This document shows positions 27,386 to 36,519 of a stretch of 64,000 nucleotides of DNA, piece by piece. The notes under the pieces were generated by a model that had not been told where the DNA came from, did not search any database, and saw nothing but the letters and a program-made list of their open reading frames with translations. A program made the translations under genes and the position numbers. Origin of the DNA: Pseudoxanthomonas sp. GM95 (lineage in GTDB: Bacteria > Pseudomonadota > Gammaproteobacteria > Xanthomonadales > Xanthomonadaceae); NCBI RefSeq assembly GCF_900109775.1, contig NZ_FOAX01000004.1, forward strand, positions 310,001 through 374,000, written 5' to 3'. Position 1 is the first letter of the stretch; each line of letters begins with the position of its first letter.

Positions 27386-28807
27386 TTGTTTATTCCATTT
27401 GGCCGAGAGTCCAGCTTCGGCGGAAGGACGGTGACCACGTCCACAGCGATGTTCGAGTTTCTGCTTCGACTGGCAGACCTCGTCTGTTTGTCAGTGGGCG
27501 GTGTAATCGCGTACCGATGGCAGTTTGGAAGTTTCGATCTCGACCAGCCCTTTTACTGGCCTGCGATTCTGTGCTCGCTGCTGTTCGGCATGATCCTGCT
27601 CAATGGCTCGACCCTGTATCACCAATGGCGGGGGCGCGCGTTGCGTAATGACGTTGCGCGTGTGGTCATCCTGTGGGTGGTGATGTTCATCGGCATGGCC
27701 CTGTATCGGTTTGCACTTGGACAGCTTGATGACCTGGCTTTCGGCTGGTGGTGCACTTGGTTCGTCCTGAGTCTGGGAACTGCGTGCACCACCCGTGTCT
27801 GGGTCCGGCATACCGGGACTTGGCTGCGCGCCAAAGGCGTCGATCGCACGACAGCCGTGATTGTGGGCGGGGGTCGCGACGCGGAGCGGCTGGTCCGCGC
27901 GCTTTCGCGTGAACGCTGGGCGGGCATCGACATCCTGGGCTGGTTCGACTCTCCGGGCGGATATCGCTACTTGGAGGATGTTCCGAAGCTAGGCGATGTC
28001 GAGGCTTTGGTGGAGTATGTCGACGCCCATCAGATCGATCAGGTCTGGATCGCGCTGCCCATGACCGCGCAGGCCGAAATCACCTCGGTCCTGAATCAGC
28101 TGCGCCATTCCACGGCCGACATCAAGTGCATCCCCGATTTCTTCGATGTCCGGATGCTTAATCACTCCGTAGAGAAGGTCGCTGGGCTCGCGGTGATCAA
28201 CCTGCAGCAATCCCCTCACCAAGGGGCCGCGCGCCTGTTGAAGGACGTTGAAGACCGAGTACTGTCCGGCGCGATCCTGCTGATGATCTCTCCGCTGATG
28301 CTGATGATCGCAGCAGCGGTGAAGCTGTCTTCGCCAGGCCCGGTGTTCTACCGGCAGGAGCGCGTCAGCTGGAATGGGCGCAGCTTCAAGATGCTCAAGT
28401 TCCGTTCCATGCCTGTGGATGCGGAGTCCTCGACGGGCGCGGTATGGGCACGCTCGGGCGAGAGCCGGGCAACGGCTGTTGGCGCGTTCCTGCGCAAGAC
28501 CAGCCTGGACGAGCTGCCACAGTTCATCAACGTGCTCAAAGGCGACATGTCCATCGTCGGCCCCCGGCCGGAACGGCCGATGTTCGTCGAGAAATTTCGC
28601 GAGGAAATCCCGGCATACATGCAGAAGCACATGGTGAAAGCCGGCATCACAGGATGGGCGCAAATCAATGGCTGGCGTGGCTCGACCGACCTGCAGCGTC
28701 GCATCGAGTGCGACCTCTATTACATCGAGAACTGGTCGCTCGCTCTCGATATCCGGATCATCTTCCTGACCCTGTTCAAGGGCTTCGTCCACCGCAATGC
28801 CTATTGA
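27386..28807 (+). CDS. undecaprenyl-phosphate hexose-1-phosphate transferase (WcaJ/GumD/WbaP type)
   Basis: 473-residue polyisoprenyl-phosphate hexose-1-phosphate transferase, the enzyme that starts repeat-unit synthesis by loading the first sugar phosphate (usually glucose) on undecaprenyl phosphate at the inner membrane. Four N-terminal membrane helices, a Rossmann-like CoA_binding_3 region (VIVGGGRDAERLVRAL), a fifth hydrophobic segment, and the catalytic domain with VFYRQERVSWNGRSFKMLKFRSM, LRKTSLDELPQFINVLKGDM, IVGPRPERPMFVEKF and GITGWAQINGWRGSTD. TTG 27386 is favoured by a GGGGGAAGG site 5-12 bases upstream; the next in-frame ATG would remove conserved N-terminal sequence. Sugar specificity is inferred from the family. 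Confidence 0.93.
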   Translation: MFIPFGRESSFGGRTVTTSTAMFEFLLRLADLVCLSVGGVIAYRWQFGSFDLDQPFYWPAILCSLLFGMILLNGSTLYHQWRGRALRNDVARVVILWVVMFIGMALYRFALGQLDDLAFGWWCTWFVLSLGTACTTRVWVRHTGTWLRAKGVDRTTAVIVGGGRDAERLVRALSRERWAGIDILGWFDSPGGYRYLEDVPKLGDVEALVEYVDAHQIDQVWIALPMTAQAEITSVLNQLRHSTADIKCIPDFFDVRMLNHSVEKVAGLAVINLQQSPHQGAARLLKDVEDRVLSGAILLMISPLMLMIAAAVKLSSPGPVFYRQERVSWNGRSFKMLKFRSMPVDAESSTGAVWARSGESRATAVGAFLRKTSLDELPQFINVLKGDMSIVGPRPERPMFVEKFREEIPAYMQKHMVKAGITGWAQINGWRGSTDLQRRIECDLYYIENWSLALDIRIIFLTLFKGFVHRNAY

Positions 28808-28843
28808 TTCGCTCGCGCCATCAGTGCGCGCACAGGCAAGCCG

Positions 28844-29974
28844 ATGAAAGTCGCCTTGGTCCATTACTGGCTGGTCGGCATGCGTGGGGGCGAGAAAGTC
28901 CTCGAGGCCCTCTGCGATCTCTACCCGCAGGCCGACATTTTCACACTGGTCGCTGATCGCTCGGCCTTGTCGGAGAAGCTGCTCCGGCATCGCATCACCA
29001 CCTCGTTCCTGCAGAAGCTTGGCGGCGTGAAGCACTACCAGAAGATGCTGCCGCTGATGCCCTTCGCGCTGGAGTCCTTCGACCTGACCGGCTACGACCT
29101 GGTCATTTCCAGCGAGGCCGGTCCGGCCAAGGGCATCGTGCCCGGGCCCGGCGCGACCCACGTGTGCTATTGCCATTCCCCGATGCGCTACATCTGGGAC
29201 CTCTACCCGGAATACCGCCGCGCCTCCGGTGCGCTGACCCGCGCGGCCATGTCGGTCACCGCGCCGATCCTGCGCCAGTGGGATGTCACCACCTCGCACC
29301 GGGTCGACCATTTCATCGCCAACTCGCGCTACGTTGCCCAGCGCATCAACAAGTACTACCGGCGCGAGGCCAGCGTCATCCACCCGCCGGTGGACCTTGC
29401 CAGATTCAAGGCCAGCGATACGCTGGGCGACTATTACCTGTGCGCCGGCCAGATCACGCCCTACAAACGGGTGGAGATCGCCGTGGAGGCCTGTACCCGC
29501 CTGGGCCGCAAGCTGGTGGTGCTGGGCTCGGGCGCGAGCGAGCAGCTCAAGCGGATGGCCGGGCCGACGGTGAGCTTCGTCGGACGGGTCAGCGATGCGG
29601 AGATGGCCCGGCATTTCTCCGAATGCAAGGCGCTGCTGTTCCCCGGCGTGGAGGACTTCGGGATCATCCCGCTGGAAGTCATGGCCAGTGGCCGCCCGGT
29701 CATCGCCTATGCGCGTGGCGGGGCAACTGAAACGGTCATCGACGGCAAGACCGGCATCCTGTTCGAGGCCCAGACCGCCGATTCGCTGATGGCCGCCATC
29801 GAGCGCTTCGAGGGCGAAGCCGCGTTTTCACCGCAGGCGCTACAGGACCATGCGCGGCAATTCGACACCTCGGTGTTCCTGCGCTGCCTGGCCGCGTTTT
29901 TCGACGGCATCGGCCGGCCCGGCGCGGCGACCCTGTCGCCAGAACCAGAGGGCGCCGCGCGGCCGGCCGCCTGA
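28844..29974 (+). CDS. glycosyltransferase family 4 protein
   Basis: 376-residue GT-B retaining glycosyltransferase. N-terminal VHYWLVGMRGGEKVLEALCDLYPQ, acceptor-side YCHSPMRYIWDLYPEY, and the nucleotide-sugar site with GQITPYKRVEIAVEA and EDFGIIPLEVMASGRPVIAY (the E-x7-E motif). WbaZ-type mannosyltransferases share this layout, but the sugar is not certain. Follows the initiating transferase by 36 bases and its stop overlaps the polymerase start (TGATG). Confidence 0.9.
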   Translation: MKVALVHYWLVGMRGGEKVLEALCDLYPQADIFTLVADRSALSEKLLRHRITTSFLQKLGGVKHYQKMLPLMPFALESFDLTGYDLVISSEAGPAKGIVPGPGATHVCYCHSPMRYIWDLYPEYRRASGALTRAAMSVTAPILRQWDVTTSHRVDHFIANSRYVAQRINKYYRREASVIHPPVDLARFKASDTLGDYYLCAGQITPYKRVEIAVEACTRLGRKLVVLGSGASEQLKRMAGPTVSFVGRVSDAEMARHFSECKALLFPGVEDFGIIPLEVMASGRPVIAYARGGATETVIDGKTGILFEAQTADSLMAAIERFEGEAAFSPQALQDHARQFDTSVFLRCLAAFFDGIGRPGAATLSPEPEGAARPAA

Positions 29975-31422
29975 TGGAACTGCTCCCCATCTTGATCTTC
30001 TGGGCGTGTGCGGCGTGGGGCTTGGTCTCCCGGCGTCCTGTCCTGCTGTACATGTTCTTCGCGACGATGCCGCTTGGCGCGTTCGCGGCGATCCCGCCGG
30101 GGATGAGCGGCGGCATGAACTTCACCCCGTCGCCGCTGGTGGCGCTGCTGCTAACCGCGCGGGTGTTTTCCGGCCAGAAGGAGATCGCCTCGGCACTGGT
30201 CATGGGCGCGCGCCCGGCCGGAATGCTGCTGCTGACGCTGTTCTGGATCGTGGCCGGGTTCGCCACCCTGCTCATGCCGACCTTGTTCGCCGGCACCCGG
30301 ATCGTGCCGGTACGCATCACCGGGTTCATGCAGACCGAGCCGCTAATGGCCAACATGCAGAACGTCTCGCAGTTCGCCTACCTGTCGATCTCGATCATCA
30401 CGGTGTTCTGCTTCGCGCGCCTGCTGTCCTCCGAACAGCGCCGCGTTCAGGCCGTACGCGGAGTCTGGGTCGGCGCGGCCGCCACCGCCGTGACCGGGCT
30501 GCTGGACCTGGCCGGCACCTACGTGCCGCTGGAGCCGGTGCTGGGGCTGTTCCGCACCGCCGGCTATTCGCTGCTGACCGATGCGGCCACCGTTGGCGGC
30601 GGCAAGCGCATCGTCGGCCTGATGCCGGAGGCCTCGTCCTTCGGCGCGCTGTGCGTGCTGCTCCTGAGCCTGCTGTACTTCCTGCGCGGCACGCTGCCGG
30701 TCGGCAGGATGCGCCGGTGGACGCCGGCCCTGCTGCTGGTCCTGCTGGCCATGACCTGGCTGTCGACCTCGTCCTCCGCTTACGTCGGCCTGGGTGTGCT
30801 GGCCGTGGCAGCGGGCGCCGAATGGGCCTGGCGTGCATTCGGCCAGGCCTGGAACCACCGCATCTCGCGCGCCACTCGCCGCGAGTTCGCGATGTGCGTG
30901 CTGCTGGTGGTGGCCTGCATCGGCGGGCTGCTACTGATGCCCTCAGTGCAGGCCTCGATCTGGCAGCTGATCGACGCCAGCATCTTCCAGAAGAGCACCT
31001 CCAGCAGTTACGAGGAACGCAGCATGTGGACCGCCGTGTCCTGGGAGGCGCTGCTGACCACGCACGGGCTCGGGGTGGGCGTGGGTGGCACCCGCGCCTC
31101 CAACTTCCTGGTCGCACTGGCCAGCAATACCGGCTTCCTTGGTGCAGCGCTATACCTGGTCTTCGTGGCCACCACCCTGGCCCGACGCGGCCGTGCCGAC
31201 GATCCGACCGGCAGGGCGATCCTGCGCGGGCTACGCTGGTCTTATGTACCAGCCTTCGCCTGCGCGATCCTGGCCGGGACCGCGGCTGACTTCGGCCTGG
31301 CCAATGCCTTCATCTACGGTCTTGCGTACGCGGCTGCGCGCGCGAACAGCAGCTCATTGAATCGTCTTGCGCCTGATGGACGGGAATATTCCGCATTAGT
31401 GGTACCCCTTCATGGGCGCTGA
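29974..31422 (+). CDS. O-antigen ligase/Wzy-type polysaccharide polymerase
   Basis: 482-residue membrane protein with about eleven hydrophobic segments and a larger extracytoplasmic loop in its second half. MPEASSFGALCVLLLSLLYFLRG and WEALLTTHGLGVGVGGTRASN are reminiscent of Wzy/O-antigen ligase (Wzy_C) proteins, where a loop Arg/His region is functional. In an operon with Wzx and an initiating transferase it most likely polymerises the flipped repeat units. Overlaps the flippase gene by 11 bases. Sequence conservation in this family is weak, so assignment leans on topology and context. Confidence 0.82.
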   Translation: MELLPILIFWACAAWGLVSRRPVLLYMFFATMPLGAFAAIPPGMSGGMNFTPSPLVALLLTARVFSGQKEIASALVMGARPAGMLLLTLFWIVAGFATLLMPTLFAGTRIVPVRITGFMQTEPLMANMQNVSQFAYLSISIITVFCFARLLSSEQRRVQAVRGVWVGAAATAVTGLLDLAGTYVPLEPVLGLFRTAGYSLLTDAATVGGGKRIVGLMPEASSFGALCVLLLSLLYFLRGTLPVGRMRRWTPALLLVLLAMTWLSTSSSAYVGLGVLAVAAGAEWAWRAFGQAWNHRISRATRREFAMCVLLVVACIGGLLLMPSVQASIWQLIDASIFQKSTSSSYEERSMWTAVSWEALLTTHGLGVGVGGTRASNFLVALASNTGFLGAALYLVFVATTLARRGRADDPTGRAILRGLRWSYVPAFACAILAGTAADFGLANAFIYGLAYAAARANSSSLNRLAPDGREYSALVVPLHGR

Positions 31423-32932
31423 GCGACAAGGCAGCCACGGCAGGACCGTCAGCGCTGGCGCATGGACGGTGGGATCTCGCCTGACGGCAAAGTTGATCGA
31501 CATGGTGACGCTGCTTTGTCTTGCGCGCTTTCTCGGTCCTGCCGATTTCGGCCTGGTCGCCATGGCCATGGCCTTGATTTCCATCATCGAGGCGATCCTC
31601 GAACTTCCACTTTCCACGGCCCTGATCCGATCAGAGGCGATCGATCGCACATTGCTCAACACCGCCTTCACCTTGGGGCTGGTGCGCGGCTTGGCCATCA
31701 CTGCGTTGCTGTGCTGCGTCGCCTGGCCGTTGGCCAGCTTCTACGGCGAACCCAGGTTGGCGCTGTTGGTCTGCGCGCTGGCACTGGCACCGACGATGCG
31801 GGGCATTGCCAGTCCGCGGATGGTGGAGTTCGCGCGCAACTACGACTTCCGCCGCGATGCGGTCATCGAAGTCAGTGGGAAACTGATCGCTGCAATTGTG
31901 GCGATCGTCGTCGCACTGACTGCCGACAGCTACTGGGCCATCGCCCTCAACACCATTCTCGCGCCCACCGTCACCACCTTGCTGTCCTACGTGCTGGTTC
32001 CCATGCGACCAAGACTGTCCCTGGCGGCCTGGTCCCACTTCGCCAACTTGATCGGGTGGAACTTCATCTCTCAGATTGGTAGCGCGATCAGCTGGCAGCT
32101 CGACAGGCTGCTGCTCCCGCGCTTCATGGATACCCGGCAGTTTGGCCAGTACAGCATGGCGGTCAACCTCAACGCTCTGCCACAACAATCGCTGGTTGTC
32201 CCATTGCAGAGCCCATTGATGGTGACGTTCTCCAAGAGTGCACCTGGGGAGCAGGTCGCCCGGACCTACCTCACCACGATCAGTGCATTGATGCTCGTCA
32301 TGGCACCGGTGTTCGTGATGATGAGCGTCTGGGCGGAGCCGATCGTCAGGATCGTGCTGGGACCCCAATGGCAACACGCTGCTGAACTGCTTCGATGGCT
32401 GGCAGTGATCCAGCTGCTGTCTGTCCCGACCATTCCTCTGGCCGCCCTGGCCGTGGTTCGAGACCGTACGAAGCTGGTCGCACTGAGGACCTTCACCGAG
32501 TTGGCCGTCAAGCTCCCCGTGATGCTCATCGGTATTCACTATCTTGGCGTCATGGGCGCCGTGCTGGGCAATGCATGCGGGCTGCTGACTGCCATGCTGG
32601 TCTGCATGGTGCTTGCTCGAAAGCTTGCGTCCACTGGCATGCTGGCTCAACTGGGTGCTTGCCTGCCCGCGCTGATCGCCGTACTGCTGGCGTCATCGGC
32701 GCTGTTTCTGGGCGCGGCAACGCTAAAGACGCACAGCGAAGTGGCAACAATCGCCCTGATGTCCACCTTCGGCTTGGCCTACCTCGGCATCTACCTGACC
32801 ATCATCTATCTCATCTGGTGGCGAGCCGGTAAGCCTCTCGGACCTTCTTCCTTCCTCTTCGAACAGCTTGGACGCATGATCGAACACTTTATCCGCTTTG
32901 GACGCCAGCTCATGGCGGGGAGAACCGCATGA
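31412..32932 (+). CDS. Wzx-type polysaccharide flippase (WzxC-like, MOP superfamily)
   Basis: 506-residue polytopic protein of the lipopolysaccharide/capsule flippase group. N-terminal block GAWTVGSRLTAKLIDMVTLLCLARFLGPADFGLVAMAMAL is the typical WzxC/Polysacc_synt start; about fourteen hydrophobic segments follow, with LIRSEAIDRTLLNTAF and WQLDRLLLPRFMDTRQFGQYSMA. It would flip undecaprenyl-linked repeat units across the inner membrane for Wzy. Overlaps the next glycosyltransferase by four bases (ATGA). Confidence 0.92.
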   Translation: MGAERQGSHGRTVSAGAWTVGSRLTAKLIDMVTLLCLARFLGPADFGLVAMAMALISIIEAILELPLSTALIRSEAIDRTLLNTAFTLGLVRGLAITALLCCVAWPLASFYGEPRLALLVCALALAPTMRGIASPRMVEFARNYDFRRDAVIEVSGKLIAAIVAIVVALTADSYWAIALNTILAPTVTTLLSYVLVPMRPRLSLAAWSHFANLIGWNFISQIGSAISWQLDRLLLPRFMDTRQFGQYSMAVNLNALPQQSLVVPLQSPLMVTFSKSAPGEQVARTYLTTISALMLVMAPVFVMMSVWAEPIVRIVLGPQWQHAAELLRWLAVIQLLSVPTIPLAALAVVRDRTKLVALRTFTELAVKLPVMLIGIHYLGVMGAVLGNACGLLTAMLVCMVLARKLASTGMLAQLGACLPALIAVLLASSALFLGAATLKTHSEVATIALMSTFGLAYLGIYLTIIYLIWWRAGKPLGPSSFLFEQLGRMIEHFIRFGRQLMAGRTA

Positions 32933-34131
32933 ACCTGCAGGGCACCACACAGGGATCGGCGCGACGGATCAGCTTCAACGGTAAGTTTCTAACCAGTACG
33001 CATGCGTCCACGGGCGTGCAGCGTGTCGCCCAGCAGCTGATCGTAGCCTTGGATCAACTACTCGTTGAAAACCAACACCTTGCGAGCAAGCTCGATGTGC
33101 AGCTCATCGTTCCCGGCGACGAAACACGCGCCATCACGCTTGGCGCGATCCGAATCTCCGGCTCCAGCCGTTTCAGCCGTTGGTTCAAGAGCATCCCGTG
33201 GGAGCACTTGGTGCTGCCCATCCGAGCGCGTGGTTCGACGCTCATCAACCTCTGCAACCTCGGTCCAGTCGCTAAATTCAATGCGTACACGATGATGCAC
33301 GATGCGCAGGTCCACTCTTCGCCAGCTTCATATTCGTGGAAGTTCGCCACTTGGTATAGGCTGATTCAGCCGATGCTCGGCCGTGCCAACCGCCGCATCC
33401 TGACTGTCTCGCACTTTTCGAAGAAGCAGCTGGTCCAGTACCGGGTCGCCGACGCTGACCGAATCTCGGTAATCCACAACGGCTGCGACCACGTGCTGGA
33501 AATCCAGCAAGATACAGACATCCTCCAGCGCCTCGCACTACAGCCAGGGCGCTACGTCGTGGCCCTGTCGACGTTGCAGGCTCACAAGAACATCCCGGTG
33601 CTGCTGCGCGCTTTCGCCGACCCTCGTCTGGCAGAGATCACACTGGTACTCTTCGGCTCCATCTCGCGCACCGATTTCGAGCGCAGTGGCCATGCGGTCC
33701 CGCCCAGCACGGTGTTCCCAGGTCGCCTGACCGATGAGCAGATGACGGGCCTGATCGCCAACGCCGGCGCCTTCGCTTTCCCGTCGCTGACCGAAGGATT
33801 TGGATTGCCCCCGTTGGAAGCCATGGCCTTGGGCTGCCCGGTAGTCGCAGCGCCCTGCGGGGCGCTGCCGGAAACGTGTGGCGATGCCGCCGTTTATGCC
33901 GATGCAGGCCGTGCTGATGCCTGGGTTGACGCTCTCGCAAGCATAATCTCCGACCCAGCTCTGGCTGATGGCCTGCGTGCGAAGGGACGGGCTCATGCCA
34001 GCGATTTCAGCTGGCGGCGGGCTGCCTACGCACTCCTTGAACTCATCCTGCCCGAATCCCGCCTGTGTGTAGCTGACCACGCCGCCCATGTTGGCGGCGC
34101 GATTCATCCGCAAGCGACTTCCCCGCAATGA
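32929..34131 (+). CDS. glycosyltransferase family 4 (GT1-like) protein
   Basis: 400-residue GT-B glycosyltransferase. N-terminal ISFNGKFLTSTHASTGVQRVAQQLI, middle ILTVSHFSKKQLVQY, HNGCDHVL, and donor-site YVVALSTLQAHKNIPVLLRA and FPSLTEGFGLPPLEAMALGCPVV with the E-x7-E motif. Resembles mannosyl/rhamnosyl GT4 enzymes of capsule loci. Start overlaps the flippase stop. Acceptor and donor not assignable. Confidence 0.9.
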   Translation: MNLQGTTQGSARRISFNGKFLTSTHASTGVQRVAQQLIVALDQLLVENQHLASKLDVQLIVPGDETRAITLGAIRISGSSRFSRWFKSIPWEHLVLPIRARGSTLINLCNLGPVAKFNAYTMMHDAQVHSSPASYSWKFATWYRLIQPMLGRANRRILTVSHFSKKQLVQYRVADADRISVIHNGCDHVLEIQQDTDILQRLALQPGRYVVALSTLQAHKNIPVLLRAFADPRLAEITLVLFGSISRTDFERSGHAVPPSTVFPGRLTDEQMTGLIANAGAFAFPSLTEGFGLPPLEAMALGCPVVAAPCGALPETCGDAAVYADAGRADAWVDALASIISDPALADGLRAKGRAHASDFSWRRAAYALLELILPESRLCVADHAAHVGGAIHPQATSPQ

Positions 34132-34168
34132 ACCGGGCCTCCCTCTTGAACAACGAAGGACCACGCGC

Positions 34169-35062
34169 GTGACCCAACCGCACCTCACCATCGCCGTGGG
34201 CATCGCCACCGCGGGCCGCCGCGAGGTCCTGGCCGAAGTCATCGAATGGCTTGGCAAGCAAGACACGCTGCCTGACGAATTCCTGATCTGCCCGGCGTCA
34301 GAAGCCGACGTGGACTTAGAGGGCCTGGCCCATTACCCCAAGCCGATCCGCGTCGTCCCCGGCCCGACTGGTCTTCCCGCACAACGCAACACGCTGTTAG
34401 CGGCCACCCAAGCCGATGTCATCGTGTTCTTCGACGACGACTATGTGCCCAAAACCGATTTTATCGAGGAGACCCGTCGCTTTTTCCAGGCCCATCCTCG
34501 CGCAGTGGTGGCTACTGGCTATGTTCTGGCCGACGGCATCCTCGGCCCGGGCCTGAGCCTGGACGAGTCGCTCGCGATCCTCCGCGCCGACAAGGATTTC
34601 GACGCGACCGAGGTTTTGGACGACACCTATAATGCCTACGGGTGCAACATGGCGCTGCGCATGGCACCAGTGCGCGAGCACGCCCTGCGCTTCGACGAGA
34701 TGTTGCCGTTCTATGCCTGGCTCGAAGACGTGGACTTCTGCCGACAGCTTGCACCCCATGGCGCCATCCTGAAGACCAACCGGCTGCGCGGCGTGCACAT
34801 GGGCACGAAGCGTTCTGGGCGCAGCTCGGGGCGACGCCTCGGCTACTCGCAGGTCGCCAACCCGGTCTACTTGGCCCGTAAGGGCACGATGGAATGGCAG
34901 CGCGCTACCTCGCAGATCTGCCGCAACATCGCTGCCAACGCGCTCAAGAGCTTCCGGGCCGAACCCTGGATTGACCGCAAGGGCAGGTTGCAAGGCAACC
35001 TTCAAGCACTGCGCGACCTGCTGACCTCCAGAATCTCGCCGATGAACATCACCAAGTTCTGA
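34169..35062 (+). CDS. glycosyltransferase family 2 protein
   Basis: 297-residue GT-A enzyme. GTG 34169 is preferred (AAGGA about 9 bases upstream, then TQPHLTIAVGIATAGRREVL at the start of the nucleotide fold); an ATG at 34088 would overlap the previous gene and add non-family sequence. GPTGLPAQRNTLL and VIVFFDDDYVPKTDF (DDD metal-binding motif, about residues 85-95) plus LPFYAWLEDVDFCRQL (ED catalytic region) are typical GT2. C-terminal basic tail. Substrate unknown. Confidence 0.9.
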   Translation: MTQPHLTIAVGIATAGRREVLAEVIEWLGKQDTLPDEFLICPASEADVDLEGLAHYPKPIRVVPGPTGLPAQRNTLLAATQADVIVFFDDDYVPKTDFIEETRRFFQAHPRAVVATGYVLADGILGPGLSLDESLAILRADKDFDATEVLDDTYNAYGCNMALRMAPVREHALRFDEMLPFYAWLEDVDFCRQLAPHGAILKTNRLRGVHMGTKRSGRSSGRRLGYSQVANPVYLARKGTMEWQRATSQICRNIAANALKSFRAEPWIDRKGRLQGNLQALRDLLTSRISPMNITKF

Positions 35063-35293
35063 GGCGCGCCACCCACAACTTGATGCTCCAGGAAGTTACC
35101 GGCCCTGCCCTTTCAGCCCCCCGGCGTGCGGACCATGCAGCGATAGTTTGACCGCGATGCGCCACGAATTGGCATCAATCCGCAAGGCTCCAGATCGTGA
35201 GAGACCCATGGCCGCACTCTGCAAACGCGAACACCTGCTCATGATGGCCGCAAAGGACCGTCCGTGCGCTCCGCAAGCCAAGGACGCCACGCG

Positions 35294-36451
35294 ATGGACA
35301 GCCCACGCATGAACCACTCAGACACGGTCGTTGCCGTTCAGGCACCCGCGCGGGTGCGGGCCGCGGTCCTGGTGGCACGCGGCTTCGGCATCGGCGGCTG
35401 GGATGTGAAGTACGCGTCTGGTGCCCTGGTCGGCACCAACGAGCGTATGGCTTATGGCTATTTCCATGCCGAGGCGTTCGGCATCGACGTCCACTATTCG
35501 GTCGATGCGCCCGAGAACGCCCTTGTCAAGTTGGCTCGCCTGGGCCTGCGCGCGATCCTGGGTTTCGACCTGGTCCACGCCTGGCGCAACCGCGCCCTGC
35601 TGCTGGCGGCGGACGTGATCTGGACGCACACCGAATCGCAGAGCCTGGCCGTCTGCGCGCTGCTGGCCCTGCTGCGGCCGGCGCGCCCGCCCAGGCTGCT
35701 GCTCCAGCAGGTCTGGCTGATCGACCGTTGGCCGCGGCTGACGCCACTGCATCGCTGGCTGTACCAGCGGCTTTTGCGGCGCGCGGACCTGCTCACTTTC
35801 CACTCCGAGATGAACCTGGCCAAGGCACGCACGCTGTTCCCCGGCCAGCGCTGCGAGCTGGTCCGCTTCGGCATCAACGCGAGTAACCCGGTCGCGCCCT
35901 CAGCCACGCCGTGGTCAGGGTCACTGCGGGTGCTATCGCTGGGCAACGACAGGCATCGCGACTGGCCGACCCTGCTGCAGGCCGTGGCTGATACGCCTGG
36001 GGCAGAGCTGCGGATTTTGTCCGGCTCGCTCCCGCCCAAGGCGGCCGGCGGCATGGCCAACGTCCAGATCGGCGCGGCCCGCACCCAACAAGCGCTGGAA
36101 GAAACCTATGCCTGGGCCGACCTGGTGGTGGTGCCACTGAAGGCCAACCTGCATGCCTCGGGTATCACCGTCATCCAGGAGGCCGTACTCAAGGGCCTCC
36201 CAGTGATCACAGCCGATGCCGGTGGCCTGGAGGCCTATTTCGGCGATGACTGCATCTGGTACTACCGCACCGGCGACGCCAACGCATTGCGCGAGACCAT
36301 CGCACAGGTCCGCGCGCAGGCGCAGCGCCGCCTGGAGATGGCGCAGCGGGCGCAGGCGCACATGGGCGATGCAGGGCTCGGTTCGGTGGCGTACGCACGC
36401 CGCCACGCCGAGCTGTCGCGGGAGCTGCTGGAACAGCCGGCGCTGGTTTAA
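35294..36451 (+). CDS. glycosyltransferase (GT4-like)
   Basis: 385-residue protein with GT-B character: SLGNDRHRDWPTLLQAVADTPGAELRILSG as start of the donor domain and ADLVVVPLKANLHASGITVIQEAVLKGLPVITADAGG as the GT4 donor-binding block. The N-terminal half is unlike the other transferases here (GFGIGGWDVKYASGALVGTNE, LHRWLYQRLLRRADLLTFHSE). ATG 35294 was chosen because AAGGAC lies about 9 bases upstream; ATG 35309 and a GTG at 35264 are alternatives. A 230-base gap without recognisable features separates it from the GT2 gene. Confidence 0.85.
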   Translation: MDSPRMNHSDTVVAVQAPARVRAAVLVARGFGIGGWDVKYASGALVGTNERMAYGYFHAEAFGIDVHYSVDAPENALVKLARLGLRAILGFDLVHAWRNRALLLAADVIWTHTESQSLAVCALLALLRPARPPRLLLQQVWLIDRWPRLTPLHRWLYQRLLRRADLLTFHSEMNLAKARTLFPGQRCELVRFGINASNPVAPSATPWSGSLRVLSLGNDRHRDWPTLLQAVADTPGAELRILSGSLPPKAAGGMANVQIGAARTQQALEETYAWADLVVVPLKANLHASGITVIQEAVLKGLPVITADAGGLEAYFGDDCIWYYRTGDANALRETIAQVRAQAQRRLEMAQRAQAHMGDAGLGSVAYARRHAELSRELLEQPALV

Positions 36452-36519
36452 ACAGGTGGCCCGGCCAGACGGCTGGGCCTGTACCGCATCACTTCGATAC
36501 GACAGGACGTGGATCCAAC

